Positions 8,059-16,185 of a stretch of DNA of 41,870 nt are shown piece by piece (position 1 is the first letter of the stretch; every line of letters starts with the position of its first letter). The stretch is from Kiritimatiellia bacterium (GTDB taxonomy: Bacteria > Verrucomicrobiota > Kiritimatiellia > JAFGHX01): contig JAFGHX010000280.1 in the NCBI GenBank assembly GCA_016929905.1, positions 1 through 41,870 of the forward strand, given 5' to 3'. The notes below the pieces were generated by a model that saw nothing but the letters and a program-made list of their open reading frames with translations, did not search any database and was not told the DNA's origin. Both the position numbers and the translations under genes were made by a program.

Positions 8059-8125
8059 AGTATGCAGCGCCGGCGGGCCAGCCGGCCTTCACGATTTCGT
8101 CGAAAACGAGCAGCATACCGTCAAC
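8059..8125 (-). promoter_or_regulatory. Shared regulatory box, copy B, with -10-like element (GH20-like gene)
   Basis: The box spans 8085-8125 and on the minus strand contains GTTTTCGACGAAATCGTGA. It is centred on a near-palindrome, CGTTTTCG-A-CGAAATCG. Exactly 21 nt further on is ATACT (8059-8063), which could be a -10. The GH20-like start codon lies about 70 bp downstream. Spacing and sequence match copy D upstream of the sulfatase at 13184. Confidence 0.6.
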
Positions 8126-8183
8126 CGCGTGTGACCGCGTTGAGCCGTTCGCGAGCAAGTTCGCGACGACGTTCCCGACTTCC

Positions 8184-9167
8184 CTATGCTTCGACACGGA
8201 TAGCCCGCAGCCTATCCTCGTACCGCGCCGCGTAGTCAGCCTTCGCGTCATCGGACATGAAGGACCGATTAATCAGGGCCGTCACCCTGTCACGCGCCTG
8301 CGGCATCGTCGCCAGGATTCGCTTGGCTCTCCCCGGCTGGATGTCGAACAGGTTGGCCAGGTGAAGAAAGTCCTCCGCCCCGTAGAACCCGTTCCGGGCG
8401 TAGAACGGGCTCTCGAACTCGTCGAACAGGTCCATGGCCGTACGCGACTCGTTGGGGATGTGCATGGAGGTGCAGACCAGGTCGTATGCCGGCGTCAGCA
8501 CATAGTCGCCGTACGGCGATTCGCACAGCGAGAAATTCTTGAGATGCGCGTCTCCGTTGGAGAACACGTAGTTGAACACCATCAGCCGGAAAAGCTTCTC
8601 AACCTCCACGACATACGCCGTGCAGTACGCACGCAGGATGCGGCCCATTTCCTCGCAGGTCCCGTCATACTTATGCTCGTTCCCGTGCGACTCCGGACTC
8701 CGGGACGAAAGCTGGCAGAAATCCTCCTGGGGCACCTTCTCCCCGTCCCTGCGGTCGAACCGTCTCACGACATACGCCATGGAATCGTCTTGCAGGTAGA
8801 CGCAGGCGTTGGCTGCCGTCGGGATGCCGAAAACCTGCGCCGCTATCTGCATCGTCACGTGCTCGTTGGCAGGGACGTCCGACCCGAACCTGGGAAGCGG
8901 CCGCGAGGGGACAGGCTTCAGGATGTATTCCCCGGCCGTATCCACGGGCACAAGGGCACCCCGCTCCAATCGAACCGAGATCTTGTCCTGGACACCGGAG
9001 ATCGACATGCGCTCTGCCGTTTCCAGCTGCACTGTCGATATATCCGAGCGTCGATAGGGAAGCCGGTGCGGGAACTTCCGCCTGCCTCCGGTCAGAAGTC
9101 TCAGGCCAGCCGGAGAAAAGCCTTCTTCTTCCACTTCAGCCAGCGTGCTGTGGCATCGGTAGGGCAT
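8184..9167 (-). CDS. hipT: HipT-like serine/threonine kinase toxin
   Basis: This 327-residue HipA-family kinase lacks the N-terminal subdomain 1, which is encoded separately by the preceding gene. The Gly-rich loop reads SISGVQDK (residues 55-62). The SIS serines correspond to the autophosphorylation sites that characterise HipT. Other kinase landmarks are K84 (YILKP), D206 in NGDAHLKN and D229 in AYDL, the metal-binding Asp. HipA-type kinases phosphorylate aminoacyl-tRNA synthetases; the studied HipT targets TrpRS. The target here is unknown. Its ATG overlaps the hipS stop by one base (TAATG). All key residues are present, so it should be active. Confidence 0.88.
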   Translation of the reverse strand: MPYRCHSTLAEVEEEGFSPAGLRLLTGGRRKFPHRLPYRRSDISTVQLETAERMSISGVQDKISVRLERGALVPVDTAGEYILKPVPSRPLPRFGSDVPANEHVTMQIAAQVFGIPTAANACVYLQDDSMAYVVRRFDRRDGEKVPQEDFCQLSSRSPESHGNEHKYDGTCEEMGRILRAYCTAYVVEVEKLFRLMVFNYVFSNGDAHLKNFSLCESPYGDYVLTPAYDLVCTSMHIPNESRTAMDLFDEFESPFYARNGFYGAEDFLHLANLFDIQPGRAKRILATMPQARDRVTALINRSFMSDDAKADYAARYEDRLRAIRVEA

Positions 9168-9493
9168 TACTCGTGGACCTCTTCAACCGTGACACTGCCG
9201 ATGGGATCATGTCCAGCGGTCTTCAGAAGCCGCCCGAAATGGTCACGTTCGTCGATCTTGAGGCTTCTGCATTGGATTTCCTTCGCAACGCCTTCCGCAA
9301 GCAGACCATGGAAGAACGGGAACAAGTGCTCGGACTCGTACGGCTCCTCGCGTTTGGGCATCGTGCGCGATATGGGTCTCGTTTGGGAGTCCCGCAAGTA
9401 GGTCGCATCATAGACAAAGCGGAATCCGGTATCCGTCTCCTGGAGGACACCCGCAAAAACGCCGCGGTTCAGCACTCTGCCCTTACGATTCAT
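9167..9493 (-). CDS. hipS: HipS-like protein (HipA N-terminal subdomain 1 as a separate protein)
   Basis: This 108-residue protein matches the HipA N-terminal subdomain 1 (couple_hipA): GRVLNRGVFAGVLQETDTGF, then SRTMPKREEPYES, FPFFHGLLAEGV and GHDPIGSV. In classic HipA proteins this domain is fused to the kinase; here it stands alone between hipB and the kinase gene. In the described HipBST system HipS, not HipB, neutralises HipT. The start at ATG 9493 overlaps the end of hipB by 11 bases, and the stop overlaps the hipT start. Confidence 0.87.
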   Translation of the reverse strand: MNRKGRVLNRGVFAGVLQETDTGFRFVYDATYLRDSQTRPISRTMPKREEPYESEHLFPFFHGLLAEGVAKEIQCRSLKIDERDHFGRLLKTAGHDPIGSVTVEEVHE

Positions 9494-9692
9494 CCAGCAC
9501 CTTCACAACCAGATCCATCCCCAACACACGCGTAATCCTACAGAGCACAACCACGGTTGGGTTCCCCTTGCCTGACTCGATGTCACTCAGCGTATGGACC
9601 GCAACGCCTGAGAGTTCGCCGAGCGATTTCTGGTCAACTCCGAGAAAGCGTCGCCGTTCCTTGATCACCCTGCCTATCTCCTGCGAATTCAC
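9483..9692 (-). CDS. hipB: HipB-like XRE-family DNA-binding protein
   Basis: This small Cro/C1-type helix-turn-helix protein (69 residues) has the pattern IGRVIKERRRFLGVDQKSL, then LSGVAVHTLSDIESGKGNP and a dimerisation tail ending MDLVVKVLDES. Two GTG starts are possible. GTG 9692 lies nine bases after GGAGG, while GTG 9701 touches it, so 9692 is preferred. It is the first gene of hipB-hipS-hipT and should repress the operon by binding near the promoter. A small palindrome GTTCGGATGAAC (9712-9723) sits between the -10 and the gene. Confidence 0.88.
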   Translation of the reverse strand: MNSQEIGRVIKERRRFLGVDQKSLGELSGVAVHTLSDIESGKGNPTVVVLCRITRVLGMDLVVKVLDES

Positions 9693-9711
9693 GACCTGCA
9701 CCTCCAGCCAT

Positions 9712-9753
9712 GTTCATCCGAACGAATATGGAGCACGCTACAGTAGTGGTCAA
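9712..9753 (-). promoter_or_regulatory. Promoter and operator of hipBST
   Basis: On the minus strand TTGACC (9748-9753), a 17-nt spacer and CATATT (9725-9730) form a good promoter. Directly downstream is the perfect palindrome GTTCGGATGAAC (9712-9723), placed where a bound HipB would block initiation. It differs from the operator sequence known for E. coli HipB. Confidence 0.6.
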
Positions 9754-9977
9754 GCCAAAAATCGCGCGAATATTCACTGAAACGAAAACTCTGCCATCAA
9801 TGTCGTCCATTGTCGATGGAGTGCGGATATGAGATTTGTTCCAATGAACACGAAGCTGGCCTGAGACTTGCCAGACACACTGAAACGAGCACTTCGTCGA
9901 GCGGTCCGCCACCTTCTCCGAACCGGCCATGGTGAGGGAGAACTCGACCGTGCGGCAGACACCCGACCGGGACAAGG

Positions 9978-10124
9978 CCGCCGAGCCGAGTGACGGCCTT
10001 GTCCAGTTCAGCAAGGCCGACCTGGATCATGGGGACGGCTTCCTCGGCGCCGAGCACGGCGCCGCCGGCCGGCCAGCGGGCCTGTCACGATTTCGTCGAA
10101 AACGAGCAGCATACTACCGTCAAC
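9978..10124 (-). pseudogene. Duplicated fragment of the GH20-like gene joined to a copy of its regulatory box (copy C)
   Basis: Bases 9978-10074 are nearly identical to 7766-7862 inside the GH20-like gene (codons about 43-75, around EEAVPMIQVGLAELDKAVTR). They run straight into a copy of the shared box (10080-10124), as if the signal peptide and leader had been deleted. The reading frame then degenerates leftwards. The adjoining stretch 9754-9977 has no recognisable gene. The stop codon of the transglutaminase-like gene lies inside the box copy. Confidence 0.75.
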
Positions 10125-11673
10125 CCGTCGAACGGCCGTCGTCCGGGATCAGGTCATCCAGAGGGATCTGAAAGGTAACGCAGGCGCCCAGGCCCTTCCT
10201 GGCGATGCCCGGGGCGAAGCCGCCGCGCGGCACCCAGTCGCCGATCCTGGGATCGCCCAGCTCGTACCGCTTGCCGTTTATCCTCACATACCAGCCACTG
10301 CCCGCCGTAACATGGCCGGCCGTGTCGAACAGGATGTTGGCGCGGACGGCCTGCACTCCGTCAAGCCGGGGGATGTAGAACCGCTTTCGGACCGCTTGTC
10401 CCTGTTCCACCTTGAGCTCTTCGGGCTTCTCCCACTTGTCGTGAGTCGGCGTCAGTGGCACGACCGGAGGCAAGGGGTTCACGGCGAAATCAGGGGCCGT
10501 GCTCAGCTTGTTGGGGACCTTGAACAACAACGGCTCGCCCGGATACTGCGCGGCAAGTGAGAGGGCGGATGTCAACGGAAAGAAAGCCGCACGGCAGACG
10601 CCCCCCTTCATGTCGGCGCACGACAGGTGCGTTTGGAGCGCGTTGAAAGGGCCATAGGTGCGCGCGTTATCGCTCGCTCCGTGCGCGCCACCGCCGTTGC
10701 TGAGCTCGACATACGCCCACTCGGTTTCGGTATAGAAGGCTTCGGGATGCCGAACGATCTCCTGAAAGCTCGCGGGATAGAGCGGTCTGAGGCATTTGGA
10801 GCGGGCAACGCGGCCCCCGGAATTCTCGACGAAATGCCATTTCCCGTTCAGTCGGACCTCGGCAATCGCGTGCCCCGAGACCGTCTCGTGGGCGGTGGTC
10901 TTCCTGTAGGATGCGGTGTTGACCTGACGCACGGGGATGCCCATGACGGCGCACAACGCCGCGAATGCGCCGGACGCGCCGCCGCAATTGTGTTTGTGGC
11001 CGTTGAGGACGTCCACGTAGTGATTCGACTTCGGTGCGCTCAGCAGGTAGGCGTCCAGATTCAGGGCCCGGATCCGCGTGTCGGTCACCGGGTTCTTGTA
11101 GTGCTGTCCGATCGATCTGCGAACGAGGATGTACAAGGCCATCTTCATGGCTTTCGAGGAATCCGGCGAGGCATCGGTCAGCTTCTTGAATCCTTCGAAG
11201 GACGGGTCCACCATGCGGCGATAGTACTCGTCCAGTTCGGGCTTCCCTTCCAGGGCCAGGATCTCGTTCTTCTTCTTCACGAGGAATTCCCAGTCTTTCT
11301 TCGCGTCCCCAAACGAGTGCGAAAGCGGCCTTGGCGACGTCCACCCTTCGACCCGTCTCATGTATGCCGGGTGCATGTCGATTCCGCGGGGCAGGAAGTC
11401 CGGACGGTCGATCAGAAAATAGTCGCCGTCCTCCGACACGGCTGCCTGGTCCTTGTCGAATTCCACTTCAACGACCAGGACGGTGGTCTTGGGAATCGAG
11501 ACGTTGCCAAGCGTGCTCTCGCCGCAGCGACCCCATGTTCGCCCGTCAAAGTACTCGTGGAAGAAGATGGCTGTGTTCCCGTCGGCCGGGTACTCGGGCG
11601 CCGGCCGGATGCCGACGTGAAAGAATTCAGGGCCGCCGGGCCTATCATTGCCGATCTCGATCACGTTGTTCAT
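10120..11673 (-). CDS. Transglutaminase-like (papain-fold) protein
   Basis: This protein has about 517 residues from ATG 11673; a GTG at 11703 is also in frame just after a stop. The papain-like transglutaminase core is visible: Cys230 in HNCGGASGAFAALCAVMG, His268 in TVSGHAIAEV and an acidic or amide residue after GKWHFVEN. Members of this fold cleave or cross-link proteins or hydrolyse peptides, and PVC genomes encode many secreted versions. This copy has no signal peptide and a weak ribosome site, so its 5' end may be truncated. Its last codons run into the duplicated box, so its 3' end may also be altered. The substrate is unknown. Confidence 0.7.
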   Translation of the reverse strand: MNNVIEIGNDRPGGPEFFHVGIRPAPEYPADGNTAIFFHEYFDGRTWGRCGESTLGNVSIPKTTVLVVEVEFDKDQAAVSEDGDYFLIDRPDFLPRGIDMHPAYMRRVEGWTSPRPLSHSFGDAKKDWEFLVKKKNEILALEGKPELDEYYRRMVDPSFEGFKKLTDASPDSSKAMKMALYILVRRSIGQHYKNPVTDTRIRALNLDAYLLSAPKSNHYVDVLNGHKHNCGGASGAFAALCAVMGIPVRQVNTASYRKTTAHETVSGHAIAEVRLNGKWHFVENSGGRVARSKCLRPLYPASFQEIVRHPEAFYTETEWAYVELSNGGGAHGASDNARTYGPFNALQTHLSCADMKGGVCRAAFFPLTSALSLAAQYPGEPLLFKVPNKLSTAPDFAVNPLPPVVPLTPTHDKWEKPEELKVEQGQAVRKRFYIPRLDGVQAVRANILFDTAGHVTAGSGWYVRINGKRYELGDPRIGDWVPRGGFAPGIARKGLGACVTFQIPLDDLIPDDGRSTG

Positions 11674-11756
11674 GGCAAGCGTCCTACCGGAAATCAGGCG
11701 CACGATCTACAGCCGTGCCGGCAGTACCGGTTTCCTCGCGTGGCCGGCATCCCCTT

Positions 11757-13184
11757 TCACCGATGCGTCTGCGCGCGCGCAACCGCGGCGGCGGGCGGCC
11801 GCCACGTCGGCACGTCGCCGGTCCGCAGGGCCGTGCCGTCCGACATGCCCTCGGGGCGGCCCGCGAGCGTGGCGGCAAGTGTGGCGCGCCAGTCGCGCAG
11901 GGCGTCGGCAGGGTCGGGCTCGGCGGACAGGTCGTGGAGTTCGTACGGGTCGGCGCGACGGTCGAAGAGCAGTTCGGCGCCCGTGATCGGGTTCCAGATG
12001 TACTTCCAGTCCCGGCTGGTCAGGCACTGATACGCATAATCGGGTTCGTAGAAGGGGGCATGTTCGTGGTGATAGTACGCGCGCCAGCCTGCCGGTTCGC
12101 CGCGCAGCAGGGGCAGCACGCTTCGGCCTTCGACCGGCTCCGGCGCCGGCACGCCGGCCGCGTCGAGCAGGGTCGGCATGATATCCTCCAGGCCGACCGG
12201 CGAATCGTCATGCTCGTTCGCGCGGGCCCGGCGGCCGGCGGGCATGCGCAGGATGAACGGCACGCGGGCGGACGGATCGCAGGCGTTGACCTTGCGCCAC
12301 AGGTTGTGATCGCCGAGCATCTCGCCGTGGTCCGACGTGAAGAGGATCAGCGTGTTCTCGAACAGGCGGCGCTGGGCGAGGAAAAGCATGAACCGCCCAA
12401 TCTGCGCGTCGATCCACGCCAGGCAGGCGAAGTAGCCCGCGCGCGCGCGATGGTTCAGCTCGGGCGAAAGCCGGCCCTTGTACGTGTTGACGTCCAGCGG
12501 GTAGCGCGCTTCGTCGGCGTAATGGCGCGCCCAGTCGCCAACCATGGGCGGCGGCAGGTCCTTGGCCATGAACAGGTCGAAGTACCAGGCGGGCGGGCAC
12601 CACGGCGGGTGAGGGCCGTTGAACGAAAGACAAAGAAAGAACGGCCGCGTCGGATCGCGCTTCTCGAGCCGCTCGATCGCGCGGTCGACGTACCAGCATT
12701 CCTGAGTCTGGGTCTCCCGCAGATGGGTCGGCCGCGCCATCCACGAGTTCTGGTGCACACCGTGCGCGAAACGCGCGCCGCGCAGGCCCGTCTCGTGCGC
12801 CAGCCATTCGTCGTAGTCCGCGGGGACAATCAGCTCCTCGAACCCCAGTCGCAGGCGGCGTGGAAAGAAATGCGTCTTGCCGACATTGACGGTCTGATAG
12901 CCGGCCCGCGCCAGTTCGCCGGCCAGCGTACGGCGATAAGGCCACGGTCTGCCGTCTTCGTAACCGAGCATCCCGTGCGTGTTCGGCGTCATGCCGGTCA
13001 TGATCGAACGGCGCGCCGCAATGCAGGAGGCGCACGGAGTGAACGCATTCGTGAACGTCACGCCCTCACCCGAGATGCTGTCCACATGCGGGGTCTCCAC
13101 CGCCGGATGACCCAGCCGGCCCAGACAGTCCCCGCGCCAGTGGTCGGTGAGGATAAGCAACAGGTTCGGTCGGTCTTCTTTCAT
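11757..13184 (-). CDS. Sulfatase (formylglycine type), no signal peptide
   Basis: This 475-residue protein belongs to the alkaline-phosphatase-like sulfatase family. D14 (ILTDH) is a metal ligand. The activation motif is CIAAR (Cys54-Arg58) followed by IMTG; the cysteine would become formylglycine. The C-x-A-x-R form is the version matured by both known routes in bacteria. Later landmarks are GKTHFF and TSDHGEMLGDH, the second metal-binding segment. It should remove sulfate from sugar residues. There is no signal peptide, which is unusual for a sulfatase, so it may act in the cytoplasm. The start at ATG 13184 has GAAGGGA. The shared box (copy D) precedes it. No maturase gene lies in the window. 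Confidence 0.9.
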   Translation of the reverse strand: MKEDRPNLLLILTDHWRGDCLGRLGHPAVETPHVDSISGEGVTFTNAFTPCASCIAARRSIMTGMTPNTHGMLGYEDGRPWPYRRTLAGELARAGYQTVNVGKTHFFPRRLRLGFEELIVPADYDEWLAHETGLRGARFAHGVHQNSWMARPTHLRETQTQECWYVDRAIERLEKRDPTRPFFLCLSFNGPHPPWCPPAWYFDLFMAKDLPPPMVGDWARHYADEARYPLDVNTYKGRLSPELNHRARAGYFACLAWIDAQIGRFMLFLAQRRLFENTLILFTSDHGEMLGDHNLWRKVNACDPSARVPFILRMPAGRRARANEHDDSPVGLEDIMPTLLDAAGVPAPEPVEGRSVLPLLRGEPAGWRAYYHHEHAPFYEPDYAYQCLTSRDWKYIWNPITGAELLFDRRADPYELHDLSAEPDPADALRDWRATLAATLAGRPEGMSDGTALRTGDVPTWRPPAAAVARAQTHR

Positions 13185-13241
13185 GGGCGCGGTCCCTTCT
13201 CGTTTCGTTGCTTCCGGTCGTCCTGCGATGTCACATTCCTG

Positions 13242-13308
13242 AGTATCCGTTGCGCGCGCGCTGGTCTGCCTTCACGATTTCGTCGAAAACAAGGAGGATA
13301 CCGGCAAC
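13242..13308 (-). promoter_or_regulatory. Shared regulatory box, copy D, with -10-like element (sulfatase)
   Basis: The box at 13268-13308 contains GTTTTCGACGAAATCGTGA on the minus strand, identical to copy B over this stretch. ATACT (13242-13246) follows after exactly 21 nt, as in copy B. The sulfatase start codon is about 58 bp further on. Confidence 0.6.
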
Positions 13309-13404
13309 GACTGGCACGGGCAGCGTGCCCGGCGGGGTTTCATGACGGCGGTTCGCGCGCGATCGGGAGTCCCGCGGCGGTAACGGCAGGTTGGCGGCGG
13401 AATG

Positions 13405-13520
13405 GGGCCCGCCCGTGTCGAAGAACCGGAGCCGGGGCGACTTCCGCAGGTCGGGCCGCACGGGAAGCTCCGTGGCGGCGGCGGGATGAAACAGGTAGAG
13501 CAGACGCGCCTTGGGGAACG
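13405..13520 (-). pseudogene. Fragment of a DUF4143-type AAA ATPase
   Basis: In one minus-strand frame this stretch reads ARLLYLFHPAAATELPVRPD then LRKSPRLRFFDTGG. That closely resembles the C-terminal region of DUF4143-containing ATPases (usual form ...LPARPDLRKSPRLQFLDTGL). No Walker motifs or start remain. It lies between the shared box and the palindromic element. Confidence 0.55.
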
Positions 13521-13546
13521 CTGTCGAACGTTCTGAGCGTTGTGTG

Positions 13547-13690
13547 TTGAGTTCGCTCCAAAGAAGCGGCTCACCGCAGGGTCGCCCGCCATGATCGCAC
13601 ATTCCAATGGGCTTCTGGAGGGCGAGGCTGTGCCGAGCCGCCCACGCGCGGGGATCGCCTTCCGCCGGACGGCTCGGCACAGCCTCGCCC
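13547..13690. repeat. Palindromic intergenic element, locus 2, with a 21-bp perfect hairpin
   Basis: The left arm is 13547-13591, starting TTGAGTTCGCTCC and ending CGCCCGCCA. The right arm begins at 13616 with TGGAGGGCGAGG and is cut short. Bases 13620-13640 and 13670-13690 form a perfect 21-bp inverted repeat (GGGCGAGGCTGTGCCGAGCC...) with a 29-nt loop. This could act as a terminator for the GH31 gene ending at 13751. A degenerate heptamer run (GAGCGTTGTGTGTTGAG) adjoins the left arm. Confidence 0.75.
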
Positions 13691-13750
13691 TTCATTGGCC
13701 TTGCCGGCCGGCATTCGTGCCTTCCATCGGTCTCGACGGGTGCACAGGCA

Positions 13751-16012
13751 CTACTCGCCCACGATCAACTCGACCGGTCCGCTTCCGGCGGCGACGGCCA
13801 ATTCGCCGCGCTCACGGTCGAAGGTCCAGTCTTTCTCCTTGAGCAGCGTGCCGTTTGCGAAAACCTTGCGCGGCGCGGCATCGAGCGCGACGCGGAACGA
13901 CCATGTCCGGCTCGTGCACTGGCCGGCGAACCGGCCGGCCGTCTTGCCGACCCGGACCCGCACCTGCCTGCCCCGCCGCACGCATTCGAGCGGGGTCACG
14001 GCGAACCGGCCCTTCGCGTACGCCATGCTGCATCCGTCGTCCTCGTAGAAATCCATCGAGCTGGCGTGTCGGCCGGGGAACGCGTACAGCTCGATCTCGT
14101 CCACGGGCCGCTCGCCGCGGTAGGCCATGAGCGGGCCGAACGGGATCAAGGCGCCTTCCCGCACGAACAGCCCGCCGCCCCGGTTCGCCGGCCAGGCGAT
14201 CTTCGTATGGCGCGCGCCCTCGTAAACGCGGCCCGTCCAGTAATCCTTCCATCGGCCCGCGGGCAGGCAGACGTCGGGCTTGTAGACGCTGACCAGCAGG
14301 TCGCGCCCGAGCAGGAATTCGTGCAGCACGTTGCGGCAGCGCGAGTCATTCTCGAATTCCAGGGGCAGCGGCGCCATCAACGGGTAACCGGTCCGCGTCG
14401 CATGTCGCGCCCAGGAGTAGATGTAAGGAATGAGCCGCGCGCGGAGCTGCGCGTAGGCGCGGTGCATATCGCACAGGTCCTTGCCCTGCACCCACGGCAT
14501 GCGGAAGTAGTTCCAACTGTTGATCTGGCTCCAGGGCAGCAGATAGCCCATGTGGATGCCTTCCTTCTCGGCCACCTCCATGTCGTTCGTCGCCCAACTG
14601 TGCCCAACCATCGCCGTGTTCAGCATCGCGCCCAGCGTCTCGAGCCGGCCGCCCGTGTCGCCCGTCCACGTCCCGGCCCAGGCCTGAAACCCGGCCCAGC
14701 CGGCCACGGTGAAGACCACGGGCCGCCGCCCGGTCTGTTCGAGGAAGCCGTCGTGCATCTCGCGCGCGTAGAGCAGCGGGTACAGATTGTGCATCTCGGC
14801 GTCGGGCATCCCGTTGCCCCAGAGCCGGTCGGGATGGTCCATCACCTGATAGGCGCCGTCCTGCTTGAAGAAGGCGATGCCCTGCTCGACGAACGGGCGC
14901 AGATGCTGGAACCAGCGCTGGTCTCGTTGCGTCACCTGATCGGCGTACATCGGCGCGCTGAAATGCGGGTCCGCCTCGCCGTCCTTGTGGTAGAACGGCG
15001 GCTCCGCCCGTGCCGTGCCGCCGCCCGCGTTGCATCCGACCCGCCGCTCGGCCTCGTACGAGAGGTCGTAATCGCAGCAGAGCCAGAGTTCCATGTGGAA
15101 GCCCATGCGTTGAATCGCGTTGAAGAAGTTGTGCGGGCCGGTCCGGCAGTAGGGCGGGATGGGGAACCGCTCGGAACTCCACGTCTTGTCCACCGAGCCG
15201 TCGTAGTTCTTCTCCATCCAGCCGGGTTCCAGCCCGAGCACGTCGCAGGGGATATTCTCGCGCCGGAAATTGAGCGCGTCGTTGACCGCCTCGCAGTCGT
15301 TCGCCTGCGTGCGGCAGATGTACCAGAGCCCGAACGACCAGTCGGGCGGCAGCTTGGGCCGGCCGGTCAGCCGTGTATAGGCCTCGATCAGCTCGCGGAA
15401 CGATTCGCCGATCATCACGTAGTAGTCCACCACGCCGCGCCCGTCGCGCCATTCGCAGCGGTTCGGCTTCGACGCGCACATGTCGAACACGATCCGGTGC
15501 GTCGTGTTCACGAGCACGCCGGCCCCGCGCGTGGACATGAAGAACGGGACCGGCACGTAGGACTTCACATTGCGCACGTGGCAGTCGGCCACGTGCCCGC
15601 GGTGGAAAAGACGCTTGCGCGTCTGGTCGCCGAACCCGGCCCAGTCCTCGTTCTTCGCCGGCTTGAACCCGACCACGGCGCCGCCGTCGCGGTGCTCGAC
15701 GTCCGTCTGGCGCAGCCGCACCTTTCCCTTGCCGTCCGCGACCGAAATACGCGAGCCGTCTTTCGACCACCGCACCTCGAGCGCGCCGCTTGAGGCGCGG
15801 GCCAGGCTGCCCGCCTTTCCCGTGGCCACGGCGAACGCCTCTGCCGGCGGCGGCGCGATGAAACCGTAGCGGTTCAGGCCCGTGTCCGGGAACGCGCCGT
15901 CGCGGCTCACCTGCACGCGCACGATGTCCGGCGCGACGAAGGTCAGGCGCAGGGCGCGGTTGCCGGTCAGTTTCCGTTCGATTACCGGAGTTTCTTCAGA
16001 TGTCTTCTTCAT
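13751..16012 (-). CDS. GH31 family glycoside hydrolase (alpha-glycosidase)
   Basis: This 753-residue protein starts at ATG near 16012 with AAAGGAG upstream. Order: N-terminal beta-sandwich (residues about 1-190), (beta/alpha)8 barrel opening with LPPDWSFGLWYICR, catalytic nucleophile D385 in FFKQDGAY, likely acid/base D452 in TWTGDTGG, then the C-terminal beta domains with FYEDDG. GH31 enzymes hydrolyse alpha-glucosides, alpha-xylosides, alpha-galactosides or sulfoquinovosides, and the substrate cannot be chosen from these motifs. It has no signal peptide, so a cytoplasmic role on imported oligosaccharides is likely. It follows the four-helix-bundle cassette and may have its own promoter. Confidence 0.9.
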   Translation of the reverse strand: MKKTSEETPVIERKLTGNRALRLTFVAPDIVRVQVSRDGAFPDTGLNRYGFIAPPPAEAFAVATGKAGSLARASSGALEVRWSKDGSRISVADGKGKVRLRQTDVEHRDGGAVVGFKPAKNEDWAGFGDQTRKRLFHRGHVADCHVRNVKSYVPVPFFMSTRGAGVLVNTTHRIVFDMCASKPNRCEWRDGRGVVDYYVMIGESFRELIEAYTRLTGRPKLPPDWSFGLWYICRTQANDCEAVNDALNFRRENIPCDVLGLEPGWMEKNYDGSVDKTWSSERFPIPPYCRTGPHNFFNAIQRMGFHMELWLCCDYDLSYEAERRVGCNAGGGTARAEPPFYHKDGEADPHFSAPMYADQVTQRDQRWFQHLRPFVEQGIAFFKQDGAYQVMDHPDRLWGNGMPDAEMHNLYPLLYAREMHDGFLEQTGRRPVVFTVAGWAGFQAWAGTWTGDTGGRLETLGAMLNTAMVGHSWATNDMEVAEKEGIHMGYLLPWSQINSWNYFRMPWVQGKDLCDMHRAYAQLRARLIPYIYSWARHATRTGYPLMAPLPLEFENDSRCRNVLHEFLLGRDLLVSVYKPDVCLPAGRWKDYWTGRVYEGARHTKIAWPANRGGGLFVREGALIPFGPLMAYRGERPVDEIELYAFPGRHASSMDFYEDDGCSMAYAKGRFAVTPLECVRRGRQVRVRVGKTAGRFAGQCTSRTWSFRVALDAAPRKVFANGTLLKEKDWTFDRERGELAVAAGSGPVELIVGE

Positions 16013-16109
16013 GAACGCGTCTCCTTTCGGACACCTCGCGGTCTTGCAGGACTTGCGACTGGCCCGCGCCCCGGCGCGCGAAGCACACGGCGCACAAGGC
16101 ACAAGTGTT

Positions 16110-16158
16110 CTCAACGCTCAACGCTCAACGTTCAACGTTCAACGTTCAACGCTCAACG
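16110..16158. repeat. Heptamer array, left end of four-helix-bundle cassette
   Basis: Seven contiguous heptamers of the form YTCAACG (CTCAACG x3, TTCAACG x3, CTCAACG x1). They begin 27 bases beyond the stop of the four-helix-bundle gene. The array is the reverse complement of the array at 16616-16678. Confidence 0.95.
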
Positions 16159-16185
16159 TCATATCCGGCGCCGAACATGCGACGA

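Noticed and set aside
11331..13550. 739-residue open frame on the plus strand
   Set aside because: Antisense to the CIAAR sulfatase; composition is Arg/Ala/Pro-rich noise.
13620..13690. Intrinsic terminator after GH31
   Set aside because: The hairpin is strong but has no T-run and a 29-nt loop, so it is listed only as part of the palindromic element with a possible terminator role.
13231..13695. 154-residue minus-strand open frame
   Set aside because: It reads through the palindromic element, an ATPase remnant and the regulatory box. The recurrent peptide LLVFDEIVKA in several such frames is the box read by chance, not protein conservation.
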